Shown: positions 53,184-61,917 of the stretch, piece after piece
How the letters are laid out: each line of letters starts with the position of its first letter
Position numbering within the stretch: the first letter of the stretch is position 1
Assembly: GCF_001580455.1 (NCBI RefSeq)
Contig: NZ_CP010951.1
Coordinates: forward strand, 4,613,001 to 4,677,000
Direction: 5' to 3'
From: Ramlibacter tataouinensis
GTDB lineage: Bacteria > Pseudomonadota > Gammaproteobacteria > Burkholderiales > Burkholderiaceae_C
DNA length: 64,000 bases
Notes under the pieces: generated by a model
What the model was told of the DNA's origin: nothing
The model's database searches: none
What the model saw: only the letters and a program-made list of their open reading frames with translations
Translations under genes and position numbers: made by a program

Positions 53184-55258
53184 TAGACACTGGTGTCGGC
53201 CTGCCGGCAGGGCCGGAACAGGACAAGGTCAACATCCTGGTGGTGGACGACCTGGCGGAAAAGCACGTCGTCTTCCGTACCATCCTCGAGGATCTCGGGC
53301 AGACCATCGTCAGCGCGCGATCGGGCAAGGAAGCGCTGCGCCAGATCCTCAAGCAGGAATTCGCGGTGATCCTGCTGGATGTCAACATGCCCGACATCGA
53401 CGGGCTGGAGACCGCCAGCCTCATCCGGCAATACAAGAAGTCGGCGCAGACGCCCATCCTGTTCATCACCGCCTACGTGGACGAGCTACAGGCCAGGCGA
53501 GGCTATGCGCTGGGGGCGGTGGACTACATCCCCTCGCCGGTGGTGCCGGAGGTGCTGCGCTCCAAGGTTCGCGTGTTCGTGGACCTGTTCCGCATGAACC
53601 GGCAACTGCAGCTGCAGGTCGCCGCCCGCGAGGCGCTGGCGCGGTCCGAGGCTGCACGCGCCGCCGCCGAAGACGCGATCCACCGGGCCGACTACCTGGC
53701 CGAAGCGAGCCGTGTCATGTCGCGTTCGCTCGACCTCAGCGACACGGCGCGGGCGGTGCTGGACCTGTGCGTGCCCATGCTGGGCCGGCGTGCCATCCTC
53801 GGCTTCATCGATCCGGACGAAGGAGTGCGACGGATCGACATCCATCCTGCCCCGGCGCCCGGCGACCCCGAGGTCTTCAGCCCCGAGCTGCGGGTGGCGG
53901 TCGAGCAGGCGGTGCGTGACAAGCAGTTCCGCGTGTGGCGGTCCGGCACGCCCGCCGCCGCGATCTACCCCCTGATGGCGGGCGACGAGGTCCGCGGCGC
54001 GCTGGTCCTGCAGGAAGAGGCCGGCCGCTTCGACGCCTCACACCTCGCGCTGATCCGCGAGGTGGCCAGCCGCGCGTCCATCGCGATGGAAAACGCGCGG
54101 CTCTACCACGCGGTGCAGGAGGCCGACCGCCGCAAGAACGACTTCCTGGCCATGCTTGCGCACGAACTGCGCAATCCGCTCGCGCCGATCCGAAACGCCG
54201 TGCACATCATGCAGGGCAACGATGTCACCCCCTCGACGATGAACTGGGCTCGCGATGTGATCGGCCGGCAGGCCGACCACATGGCGCGCCTGATCGACGA
54301 CCTGCTGGACGTGTCCCGCATCGTGCAGGGCAAGGTCACGGTCAAGCCGGAAAAGCTGGACCTCGCGGCGCTGATCGAGCGCACGGTGGAGGCCAGCGCG
54401 CCGCGCATCCACGGGCGCGAGCAACAGCTCGCGGTGACCTTGCCGGCGGAGCGGGTGGAACTCCACGGCGACGTGGTGCGGCTGGCGCAGGTGCTTTCCA
54501 ACCTGTTGAACAACGCCTCGAAGTTTTCACCGCCGCGGTCGCGCATCGTGCTCGGTGCGTCCCACGCGAGCGGAGAGCTGCGCATTTCGGTCAGGGATGA
54601 CGGCGCCGGCATCGATGCCGCGACGCTGCCGCACATCTTCGACCTTTTCTTCCAGGCCGACCAGTCGCTGGACCGTTCGCAAGGCGGCCTGGGCATCGGG
54701 CTGACGCTGGTCAAGCACCTGGTCGAACTGCATGGCGGCCGGGTGGCGGCCTTCAGCGACGGCGTGGGCCGCGGCTCCGAAGTGGTCGTGTGGCTGCCGG
54801 CAGCCGTGGTGGCGCATCGCACGGAAACGCCGGCCGCCGTGGTGCCCATTCCGGAGCCGCGTGAGCGGGCGCCGGTGCGCATCCTCGTGGTCGATGACAT
54901 CACCGCGTCAGCCGACACCCTGATGACGCTGCTCGAGCTGGAGGGTTTCCAGGTCAGGACCGCGAACGAGGGGATGGCGGCGCTGCAGATCGCCAGGGAC
55001 TTCCGGCCGGATGCCGTGCTGCTGGACATCGGATTGCCCGGCATGAACGGCTTCGAGGTGGCTCATCGGCTGCGCAGCCAGCCGGAATCGCGCGACGCCC
55101 TCCTGATCGCGCTCACCGGCTACGGCGAACCCGAAAGCCGTTCGCGCTCGGTCCAGGCCGGGTTCGACGTCCACATGGTCAAACCAGCGGACGTGAATGC
55201 GCTGCTGTCGATGCTGGCGAATCCGCAAAGCTCGCGCCGCGCGTCGTCCGATGGCTGA
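53180..55258 (+). CDS. Hybrid sensor histidine kinase with two receivers
   Basis: A 692-residue soluble hybrid kinase. In order: receiver (about 15-130; NILVVDD, D67 in LLDVNMPDIDG), coiled coil, GAF (about 185-300), HisKA with H328 (LAHELRNPLAPIRNAVHIMQ), HATPase_c (GLGIGLTLVKHLVELHGG), and a terminal receiver with D616 (LLDIGLPGMNGFEVAH). It starts with a GTG inside the stop of the poly-HAMP kinase (GTGA), so the two are very probably co-translated and could form one phosphorelay. No DNA-binding output gene is adjacent. Confidence 0.92.
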
Positions 55259-55305
55259 CCTGCCCGGGGGACTCCACGGACACTGCTAGAATGGCGGGCT
55301 TCGCA

Positions 55306-55396
<91 letters not shown>

Positions 55397-55410
55397 GGAA
55401 CACCACCGAA

Positions 55411-55443
55411 AAGCCCTCTTGGACAGCCCAAGAGGGCTTTTTC
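55411..55443 (+). terminator. Rho-independent terminator after tRNA-Ser
   Basis: GCCCTCTTGG (from 55413) pairs with CCAAGAGGGC across a short loop around ACAGC, and the stem runs directly into TTTTT. It lies 15 bases after the tRNA CCA end and would end the tRNA transcript. Confidence 0.93.
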
Positions 55444-55626
55444 ATTTCTTGCTGCGTGAACACATGGGCTGGGCGGCAAGAGTTCAAGCTCGGCCGTGTG
55501 TCCGCCAATGGCTTGGGTTGACAAGTCCCATGCCCGGCGAGGACAGTCGCATGCAAATCGGAGAGCAGAGAGCCGGTGTTGGCTCACGCGATCTCAATGG
55601 GCGATCTCGCCTCAAGGAGCATGGCG

Positions 55627-56091
55627 ATGGAACAGATGGATCGCGACCAGGTCGTCGGCGTGCTGAATCGACTGCTGGAAGCCGAACTGGCCGGCGTCGT
55701 GCGGTACACGCACTACTCGCTGCTTGTGTTCGGCTTCGGCCGCATACCGATCGTGTCCTGGCTGCGGGAGCAGGCCAACGAATCCTTGCTGCACGCTCAG
55801 CAGGTCGGCGAATGGATCACGACCCTCGGCGCCTACCCGTCGCTGGCCATCGGCCCGTTGCTGGACTCGCACAAGCACGACATCGCGTCGATCCTGCGCG
55901 AGTCCTTGCAGGCCGAAGACGCTGCCCTGGTCCTGTACCGCGAGCTCCTCGCGCACGTCGAAGAACGCTCGGTGGCGCTGGAGGAGTTCGCCCGGCAGAT
56001 GATCTATGCCGAAGAACTGCACGCCGCAGAAGTCGACAAGATGCTGCGCAAGCCGGGCGATGTCGCCGCATTTTCTGCGGCGCCCCCTTGA
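55627..56091 (+). CDS. Bacterioferritin-like ferritin-fold protein
   Basis: A 154-residue four-helix protein. The start at 55627 is chosen because AAGGAG lies seven bases upstream; the ATG at 55621 is too close to it. Candidate ferroxidase ligands are E20 in LLEAELAGVV, H56 in SLLHAQQVGE, E97 in SLQAEDAALVLY, and E129/H132 in YAEELHAAEV; the expected second Glu near residue 53 appears shifted. Proteins of this pattern are annotated as bacterioferritins in beta-proteobacteria and would store or detoxify iron. It is convergent with a small lipoprotein gene. Confidence 0.82.
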   Translation: MEQMDRDQVVGVLNRLLEAELAGVVRYTHYSLLVFGFGRIPIVSWLREQANESLLHAQQVGEWITTLGAYPSLAIGPLLDSHKHDIASILRESLQAEDAALVLYRELLAHVEERSVALEEFARQMIYAEELHAAEVDKMLRKPGDVAAFSAAPP

Positions 56092-56109
56092 GCAGGACAG
56101 GATAGGCCG

Positions 56110-56388
56110 CTAGTAGCCGCCGCCACCACCGCCGCCGGCGCCGGGATCCATGGGTGTCGGCACGCTGGCGGGTGCTGGCGCTGGCGCTGGCGCCGGCGCG
56201 GGAGCAGGGGTCGGAGCCGCGGCCGGGCTGGGCGCCGGTGCCGCGGCGGTGGCCTCCTGCAAGTCGGCCGCAACGCCGTCACCCCCACCGCCGCCGCATG
56301 CTGTGAGCGCGAGCAGGGCGGCAGACAGGGCCGCCCATTGGCGGAACGCGGTTGCATTGCCAGGTGACACTCTGCGCGATCTGTCCAT
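56110..56388 (-). CDS. Small Pro/Ala-rich lipoprotein
   Basis: A 92-residue protein with a lipoprotein-type signal (FRQWAALSAALLALTACGGG, lipobox Cys before a Gly run) after a short basic N-terminus, then a low-complexity Ala/Pro region of repeated PA pairs and a Gly-rich end. GGAG lies nine bases upstream of the ATG. The composition suggests an envelope spacer rather than an enzyme. No family is recognised. Confidence 0.55.
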   Translation of the reverse strand: MDRSRRVSPGNATAFRQWAALSAALLALTACGGGGGDGVAADLQEATAAAPAPSPAAAPTPAPAPAPAPAPAPASVPTPMDPGAGGGGGGGY

Positions 56389-56519
56389 GTTGGTCTCCAG
56401 AAAGGACCGGCAATCCGACCCACGCTGTGCGGCGAGTCGGGCACCGTAAGTTCCTGGATCCGGGGTTTCGGTTCAAATCGCGCTGCCCGGCCGCTGCGCG
56501 CGCGCCGTGGGTGTGGTGC

Positions 56520-57218
56520 TCAGAAGTCGTAGCTGGCGCTCAGCACCCAGGTGCTGCGCCGTTGCTGGTACGTGGCCACGTAGGGCACCCGCTCGCTGGC
56601 GCCGACCCATGCGAGCCGCAAGTCGGCTTCCGCGATGCGCAGGCCGAGCCCGACGCGCGCGTCGTAGCGCGTCTGCGCGAGTCCGGGCGCGGTGGCGCCT
56701 TGCAGGCGTGTCAACGCGCCCAGGTGCGCGAAGGTTCGCAGCTGGGGCGTGAGCGGCAGGTTGCCGTTGAGTTCGGCGTACAGCGTCCGAACGCCGTGTC
56801 CGAAGTAATCGGGAGAGAGGTAGACCCTGGCCGTCCAGCGCTCGGCGACGTAGCCGGCAAAGACTTCCTCATAGTCGTAATTCGACGCCCCCTCGAACCG
56901 CGTCAGGGTGGCGCCGAGTTCCCAGGCCTCGCCGAAGCGATTGCGGCGGGCGTAGCCCGCATAGGCGGTGCCGGCCGCCCGCCGGGGGCCGGGCACCAGT
57001 TCGACACTCGTGAGCGATGCGCCGGCGTACCAGCCGGCAGGGTGATCGTAGGACAGGGCCAAGTGGGCGGTGGGGTCTCCGCCGCTCAGGGAAACGCCGC
57101 GAAAGCGGTAGTCCGATTCCACGACGATGCTGCCACCGGCCTGGGCGTGGGCGGCGCCACTGCAAAGGACGAGCGCAGCGACGCCGGCGAAGCGAAGGGC
57201 CGATTGCGGGGCTAGCAC
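56520..57218 (-). CDS. TorF-like putative porin (Gcw_chp family)
   Basis: A 232-residue outer-membrane beta-barrel protein. The GTG start gives an N-terminal signal (ALRFAGVAALVLCSGAAHAQ), and the mature protein begins with SIVVESDYRFRGVSLSGGDP, the hallmark of the TorF/Gcw_chp family (TIGR02001-like); alternating aromatic/hydrophobic strands continue to a terminal Phe (LSASYDF). The gene starts one base after the protease stop, so it appears to be the last gene of the sigma / anti-sigma / protease / porin operon. There is no clear ribosome site, so it may rely on coupling. Confidence 0.72.
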   Translation of the reverse strand: MLAPQSALRFAGVAALVLCSGAAHAQAGGSIVVESDYRFRGVSLSGGDPTAHLALSYDHPAGWYAGASLTSVELVPGPRRAAGTAYAGYARRNRFGEAWELGATLTRFEGASNYDYEEVFAGYVAERWTARVYLSPDYFGHGVRTLYAELNGNLPLTPQLRTFAHLGALTRLQGATAPGLAQTRYDARVGLGLRIAEADLRLAWVGASERVPYVATYQQRRSTWVLSASYDF

Positions 57219-57219
57219 A

Positions 57220-58509
57220 TCATGGCGGTGTGAGTCCTGGGGTTGTGGCTGGCGCCGCGGCCGATCGAGCAGGCGCGCCGGCGCATGAACACGGGCACGG
57301 ACCGGCCACACGCGTTAGTGTGGCGCAAGTATCGATCTGGCCGGTGGGAAGCAGCACCAAAGTCTGGTCCCTGCTGGCGGATGAAAGCGTCCCGTTGAGC
57401 TGGCGCAGCAGCGCCGCCAGCCCGGCGACATGGGCGGCGGCGTACGAGGCTCCACTGACGACCTGCCAGCCACCACCCGGGACCGTGGTCGGCACGTCCC
57501 GTCCCGGGGCCAGCAGCGCCTGCTGGCGCACGGCAGACGCGCTGTCGGTCACTGCCCAGACGCCCGCGTGAGAAGCCGGAAACCCGCCCTGCGGCGACTT
57601 CGGATCGATGGCCGCCACCACCGTGATCCCGCGCGACAGGGCCACATCGAACAAGCGCCCGAGCAGCTTGTCCGCGGGCCCGCTCAAGCTGAAATTGACG
57701 ATCGCGGCGTCCTGCGCGATCGCGAAGTGCAGCGCCTTGGCAAGGCTCAGCGTCGTGCACAGCGTGCGGTCCGGCGCCGCCTGCCAACAGGCCCGCAGCG
57801 CCATGAGCGTCGCCTCGGGGGCGATGCCCGCGATCCCGATGCCGTCATTGGCGCGCGCGCCGACGATGCCCGCGATGGCTGTTCCGTGCCGCTCGACGGC
57901 ATAGGCCTGACCGTCCACGAAGTTCTCGGCCGTGCCCACGCGTCCGGCCAAGTCGGGATGCGCCGGGTCCACGCCGCTGTCCACCACCGCCACCCGCACG
58001 CCCGAACCGGTGGCCAGCTGGTGCAACTCGGCCAGCCGCCAGGCCTGGGCGGCGGGCTGCAGGCGGTAGAGGGGGTCGTTGTGGCTGGGGGCTCCATCCA
58101 CCGACTCCGCTTGCGCCTGGAAGACATGCATGGGCTGGGCCCAGACAACGCGTTCATCGCGTGCGAGCGCCTCTGCGATTTTTTCGGGCGAGCGCTCGGG
58201 GCCCTGGCCCCGCGGAATCTGCATCACGTAGCAGTCGACACCCAGCACAGGCATGGGCCAATCCGTCACCAGCGTCAGCCCGTGCGTGCGGGCCAGGCGT
58301 GCCGCCAGTCCCTTGCGCGCCGCACGGCCCGCGTCGCCGCCGTAGCTGCCCGAGTAGGCGGCATGGGGACGAAAGTGCGCCGGTGGAAGGTTCAGCAAGA
58401 CCAGCACCTGCTGCTGCGCATCGGCGTCATCCCGAAAATCCTGTGCCACGCCGGCGCAGGCGGAGCCCAGCAGGACCAGCAGGGCCAGGAAGGCACGCAC
58501 GCGCATCAT
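57220..58509 (-). CDS. Subtilisin-like (S8) serine protease
   Basis: A 429-residue exported S8 protease. A signal peptide (MMRVRAFLALLVLLGSACAG) is followed by a propeptide-like region and the catalytic domain: D177 in VAVVDSGVDPAHPDL, H208 in ERHGTAIAGI and S355 in SGASYAAAHVAG. The usual oxyanion Asn (in an AGN motif) is not seen; ITVVAAIDPKSPQ stands at that position, so activity may be altered. The C-terminus has two Cys pairs. The ATG at 58509 overlaps the anti-sigma gene stop (ATGA). Probably acts in the periplasm or is exported. Confidence 0.88.
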   Translation of the reverse strand: MMRVRAFLALLVLLGSACAGVAQDFRDDADAQQQVLVLLNLPPAHFRPHAAYSGSYGGDAGRAARKGLAARLARTHGLTLVTDWPMPVLGVDCYVMQIPRGQGPERSPEKIAEALARDERVVWAQPMHVFQAQAESVDGAPSHNDPLYRLQPAAQAWRLAELHQLATGSGVRVAVVDSGVDPAHPDLAGRVGTAENFVDGQAYAVERHGTAIAGIVGARANDGIGIAGIAPEATLMALRACWQAAPDRTLCTTLSLAKALHFAIAQDAAIVNFSLSGPADKLLGRLFDVALSRGITVVAAIDPKSPQGGFPASHAGVWAVTDSASAVRQQALLAPGRDVPTTVPGGGWQVVSGASYAAAHVAGLAALLRQLNGTLSSASRDQTLVLLPTGQIDTCATLTRVAGPCPCSCAGAPARSAAAPATTPGLTPP

Positions 58510-59114
58510 CGCGGCGGCCTCGGGTCCAGCGATTCGGCGAGCAACACCGCGGGCTGCAGCCGCAGGCGCTCGATTGCGGCCAGGGGATGCTCGCGATCCA
58601 CGCTCAGCAAATAGGCGTTGCTCGCCGTGGGGCCGTCCACGATCCGGGCTTCGCCGAGGCGCAGGGCGCTTCGGATCTCCTGCTCGGTGGCCTGCGGCTT
58701 GAAGATCACGATGGCATTGGGCAACGCGGCCGCGCTGGGCGCCCCGAGCGCCCGATAGACGGCCTCGGTGGCCGGACGCGGCAACGCCCACACCAGCAAA
58801 AGCAGGGCGAGGACCACGAACTGAGCGCCCAGGGCCCAGCGCAGCCAGGGCGCCGGGCGGCGCGAGGCCGGGGCCGCCGTCCGGATCAGCTTGCGCATGC
58901 TGTCCAGGCCGGCCTCGACCGCGGCCGCATCCGCCGGCAGCGGCTGGGCGGCCAGCAGCTTGCGCTCGAACTCGAGCTCCGCCCGGCAGGCCGGGCAGCC
59001 GGCCAGATGGGTCTCGACCTGTGCCACATCGGCCGCGTCGAGCCGGCCGGTCGCATACCAGGGCAGCAGCGACTGCGTGGCGAAGTGCGGGTCTTCCAGG
59101 TGAACGACATTCAT
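58506..59114 (-). CDS. Anti-sigma factor with propeptide-like C-terminal domain
   Basis: A 202-residue membrane protein. The N-terminal cytosolic part has the anti-sigma zinc motif HxxxCxxC (H36, C40, C43 in HLAGCPACR); a transmembrane helix spans about residues 90-111. The periplasmic part (about 132-196) has the spacing of subtilisin propeptides/I9-type inhibitors (IVIFKPQATEQEIRSALRL, ARIVDGPTASNAYLLSVDRE, LLAESLD). Its ATG overlaps the sigma-factor stop, and the protease ATG overlaps its stop (ATGA twice), so it is translated with both partners. A role for proteolysis in release of sigma is a plausible inference. Confidence 0.85.
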   Translation of the reverse strand: MNVVHLEDPHFATQSLLPWYATGRLDAADVAQVETHLAGCPACRAELEFERKLLAAQPLPADAAAVEAGLDSMRKLIRTAAPASRRPAPWLRWALGAQFVVLALLLLVWALPRPATEAVYRALGAPSAAALPNAIVIFKPQATEQEIRSALRLGEARIVDGPTASNAYLLSVDREHPLAAIERLRLQPAVLLAESLDPRPPR

Positions 59115-59731
59115 AGCCAGTCCTCCCGATGTCCGGCGAGCAAGACCCTCAAGCGCCTGCGAGCATGGAACATGCGGGTCTTCACGGTGTCCACCGGGCA
59201 AGAAACGATCTGCGCGATTTCCCTGTAGTTCAGGCCATGGAAGTAGGTGAGGTCCACCACGGCGCGTTGTTCGGCCGGCAGGCTGTCGAGCGCCGTCCCC
59301 AGGGCTTCACGCAGCTGCCAGAGGTTCACCTGCAACTCCGGCCCTGGCGCGCCATCCGCGCAGGACTGCAGTGCCTCATCGTCGACCGGCTCGTCGAATT
59401 GCGCCAGCGACTTCAGTGCCTTGCGGTAGGCAATGCCGAAGATCCAGGTCGACACCTTGGAGCCGCCATTGAAGCCTTCGGCGCGCCGCCACACGACCAG
59501 CATCGTGTCGTTGAGCACCTCTTCCACGATGCCGGGCCGGCGTGCCATCCGCCCGAGGAAGCGCGAAAGGCGCGGGTAATAGACGCGGTACAAGTCCTCG
59601 AACGCGCGTAGGTCCCCGGCGGCGATCCGGCTTACGAGCCGAACTTCGTCGCGTTCGGCCTTTGGCACTTCAAGTGCCGCGGAGGCCGCCTCCGCATCCT
59701 GGCCGCTCGCCTGTGTCCGACCGTGGGGCAT
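59111..59731 (-). CDS. ECF RNA polymerase sigma factor
   Basis: A 206-residue extracytoplasmic-function sigma factor. Region 2 (FEDLYRVYYPRLSRFLGRM, VEEVLNDTMLVVWRRAEGFN, VSTWIFGIAYRKALKSLA) binds core polymerase and the -10 element; region 4 (LPAEQRAVVDLTYFHGLNYR, then EIAQIVSCPVDTVKTRMFHA) is the HTH for the -35 element. A 40-residue N-terminal extension precedes region 2. It leads the operon and is coupled to its anti-sigma factor by ATGA. The promoter it recognises cannot be determined from sequence. Confidence 0.95.
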   Translation of the reverse strand: MPHGRTQASGQDAEAASAALEVPKAERDEVRLVSRIAAGDLRAFEDLYRVYYPRLSRFLGRMARRPGIVEEVLNDTMLVVWRRAEGFNGGSKVSTWIFGIAYRKALKSLAQFDEPVDDEALQSCADGAPGPELQVNLWQLREALGTALDSLPAEQRAVVDLTYFHGLNYREIAQIVSCPVDTVKTRMFHARRRLRVLLAGHREDWL

Positions 59732-59861
59732 CGGTGCCTCTCGTTACCCCCGTTTGTGCCCGGCAGCGCCGAAATGGTTCAAAGCGGCGCACGCCAGTTC
59801 AAGCCGGCTGGGCGGCGACCTTCAACTCAGCCGGCGGGCCCTGAATTTGCCACGGGCCTGT

Positions 59862-60317
59862 TCACGAACACTCGACCAGATCGGTGTGGGCAAAGCCCTT
59901 CGTGTAGTCCAGGACCGAGATCACGGTCGGCTCCACCCGGAACAGCCGGATCTCGTCCGGGCTGGGCATCTTGATCGGCATCGGCGGCGCGTCGGAGTAT
60001 TTCAAGGGCAGCATGCGCAGGACCTTCTCGGCTTCCGCCCGGTCCTGCACCGCATGCGCGCGCGCCGCCATCGACAGGCCGGTGATCGCCATCAGGTCCG
60101 GGGTGTCGTGGTCGATGGTCAGCGATAGCCGATCATCGCGTGCCAGGTTTCTTGCCTTCTGGCTGTCGAGCCCGCAGAGGAACCAGAGGGTCAGGCCTTC
60201 GTTCACGTAGCCGACTGTGGTCGCCTGCGGCCAGCCATCCGGCCGCAAGGTCGCCACCGTCATGATCCGGTGCTCGTCCAGGATCGCCAGGATCTTCCGC
60301 TTGATGTCGTCATCCAT
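59862..60317 (-). CDS. Pyridoxamine 5'-phosphate oxidase family protein
   Basis: A 151-residue split-barrel protein. DIKRKILAILDEHRIMTVAT, DGWPQATTVGYVNEGLTLWF and ARDDRLSLTIDHDTPDL are characteristic of FMN-binding PNPOx-like proteins of the general-stress type. GGAGG lies upstream of the ATG at 60317. The substrate is unknown. It lies upstream of the sigma operon on the same strand with an unrelated 130-base gap between them, and downstream of the channel gene. Confidence 0.86.
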   Translation of the reverse strand: MDDDIKRKILAILDEHRIMTVATLRPDGWPQATTVGYVNEGLTLWFLCGLDSQKARNLARDDRLSLTIDHDTPDLMAITGLSMAARAHAVQDRAEAEKVLRMLPLKYSDAPPMPIKMPSPDEIRLFRVEPTVISVLDYTKGFAHTDLVECS

Positions 60318-60406
60318 GGGGTTGCACCTCCGCGCCGGCCAGCGTTTCGACCTGCAGATGGTGCGCCTGCCATCCCTCGGGGCCTTGATGTGAGTCAAGC
60401 TTCGTC

Positions 60407-60853
60407 TCAAGCGATCTTGCGGCTGTCGCCGCGCAGCGTCGTGATCATGTGCTGCATGATTGCCATCAGTGTCGCGGCGCTCATCCCCAGCATCAGCACG
60501 CCGTTCGCCGCCTCGAGCGGCCCCAGCAGCCTGCGCTCACGACGCATCACGATATCGCCGTAGCCCAGTGACGTGAAGTTCACCGCTGAGTGATAGATCG
60601 CATCGTACGTCTGCTCGAACTCGCCGAGCCAGACGAAGAGAAAGCCCCACAGCGCGATCTGCACCAGGGTGCCGGCCAGGATCGCCACGGTGGCGACGAT
60701 CAGGGGGAACATCCCTGTCAGAAACCCGCGGCCTGCCCGGACCTGTGACGAATGCTCCACGTAGTAGCGAATGCACCAGAACGCCACCGCCACTTGCACG
60801 ATCAGGCACAGCAGCATGGTGGGCAGCCCGATCAGGAAATTATTAAGCGTCAT
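60407..60853 (-). CDS. Potassium channel family protein
   Basis: A 148-residue membrane protein with about three helices (near 7-29, 46-76 and 104-128) and a selectivity-filter sequence TSLGYGD between the second and third (AIYHSAVNFTSLGYGDIVMR), as in Ion_trans_2-type channels (TVGYGD consensus). It lacks a regulatory domain. The ATG at 60853 overlaps the DUF2955 gene stop (ATGA), so it is translationally coupled to the efflux operon. A role in coupling transport to membrane potential is inference. Confidence 0.85.
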   Translation of the reverse strand: MTLNNFLIGLPTMLLCLIVQVAVAFWCIRYYVEHSSQVRAGRGFLTGMFPLIVATVAILAGTLVQIALWGFLFVWLGEFEQTYDAIYHSAVNFTSLGYGDIVMRRERRLLGPLEAANGVLMLGMSAATLMAIMQHMITTLRGDSRKIA

Positions 60854-61902
60854 GAATCCTCCTTCGACAGGACAAAGGGACTGGCCGCACCCGGCTGCCG
60901 GCGCGCGCGCCAGCGCTCCAGTGCCCAGACCATCGCCCACGCATACAGCGCAACCCCGACGAACAAGGTCGCACGCATGGCGGCGCCTTTGAGCACGCTT
61001 TTGCCGCTGGCGCTGTCCTCGACCGCCGGGCCAAAGAAGATCCACGCCGTGATCAGCGCATTGCTCCAGTAAGACGGCGGATAGCGGGTACGCCGCGCGC
61101 CGAACAGCGCCGAACCGGCCCACAACGCCGCGGCCATGGCCCACAGCACGAGCATCCACAGGCTCGGCCACAAGGACAGGCCGGACCAGGTGACCCCCGC
61201 GATCAGCGCGCCCGTCAGTGTCGAGCCGACCAGTTCGCGGCCGGCGCTGCGGGCGTCGGTCTCGCCGGCCTGCTGGCCGAGCGCCACCGTCTTCATGATG
61301 GCCGCCAGGTAGAACGAGGGATTGGTCAGGGCGAGCACGAACACCGGCATCACGATCAGCATGCCGCGAAGCGCGATCCAGCGTGCCGCTGCGGGAGAGG
61401 GGGTTGCTCGCGCGGGAGGTGCCGGGGAGGGCGGGTCGGGAAAGACGGCCGCCGACAAGGCGCTGACAAGCGAGCCGACCAGCACGCCGACCGCGAAGCT
61501 CACGCTGAGCTTACCGACCAGCGCCTGCTCGGCCACGCCCGCCACCGGAACCAAGGTGAAGGCCAGGACCAGCACCGTCGTCAGTGGATTGGCTTTCAAC
61601 CGCCCGGCGTAAAACAGGATGAACAGCAGCGAGGCGGTGATCAGCAGGCCGGTGGCCGCATGGTGTTCGAGCAGAGGCACCATCAGCACGCCCCCGGCCA
61701 CGAGCAGCGCGAGGACGAGCGCGAGAACCACGGCCTTCAGCATCGGCAGCGGCGGTCCCGGCTTGCAAAGCAACAGCACCGCCAGGATGCACACGAGGTA
61801 GGGCGTCTGCAGCGCCATGCCGTAGGCGACAAAAGTCGCCAGGCCGGTACCGATCGCCAGTCGCAAGGCTGCCTTGTCTGCCCGGGACATGGTTAGGGCC
61901 AT
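60850..61902 (-). CDS. DUF2955 / FUSC-like membrane protein
   Basis: A 350-residue integral membrane protein with about ten helices in two clusters and a cytosolic middle loop (PDPPSPAPPARATPSPAAAR). The layout matches DUF2955/fusaric-acid-resistance-like proteins, which work with a HlyD-type periplasmic adaptor and an outer-membrane factor for organic-acid or toxic-compound efflux. Neighbours support this: HlyD-like and OMF genes are upstream in the same operon (15-base gap to HlyD). The substrate is unknown. Confidence 0.83.
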   Translation of the reverse strand: MALTMSRADKAALRLAIGTGLATFVAYGMALQTPYLVCILAVLLLCKPGPPLPMLKAVVLALVLALLVAGGVLMVPLLEHHAATGLLITASLLFILFYAGRLKANPLTTVLVLAFTLVPVAGVAEQALVGKLSVSFAVGVLVGSLVSALSAAVFPDPPSPAPPARATPSPAAARWIALRGMLIVMPVFVLALTNPSFYLAAIMKTVALGQQAGETDARSAGRELVGSTLTGALIAGVTWSGLSLWPSLWMLVLWAMAAALWAGSALFGARRTRYPPSYWSNALITAWIFFGPAVEDSASGKSVLKGAAMRATLFVGVALYAWAMVWALERWRARRQPGAASPFVLSKEDS

Positions 61903-61917
61903 GGCGTTGGACAGGTC

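Noticed and set aside
57219..57311. N-terminal extension of the porin before the GTG at 57218
   Set aside because: It is Arg/Pro-rich and antisense-like, overlapping the protease gene end; the signal peptide begins after the GTG.
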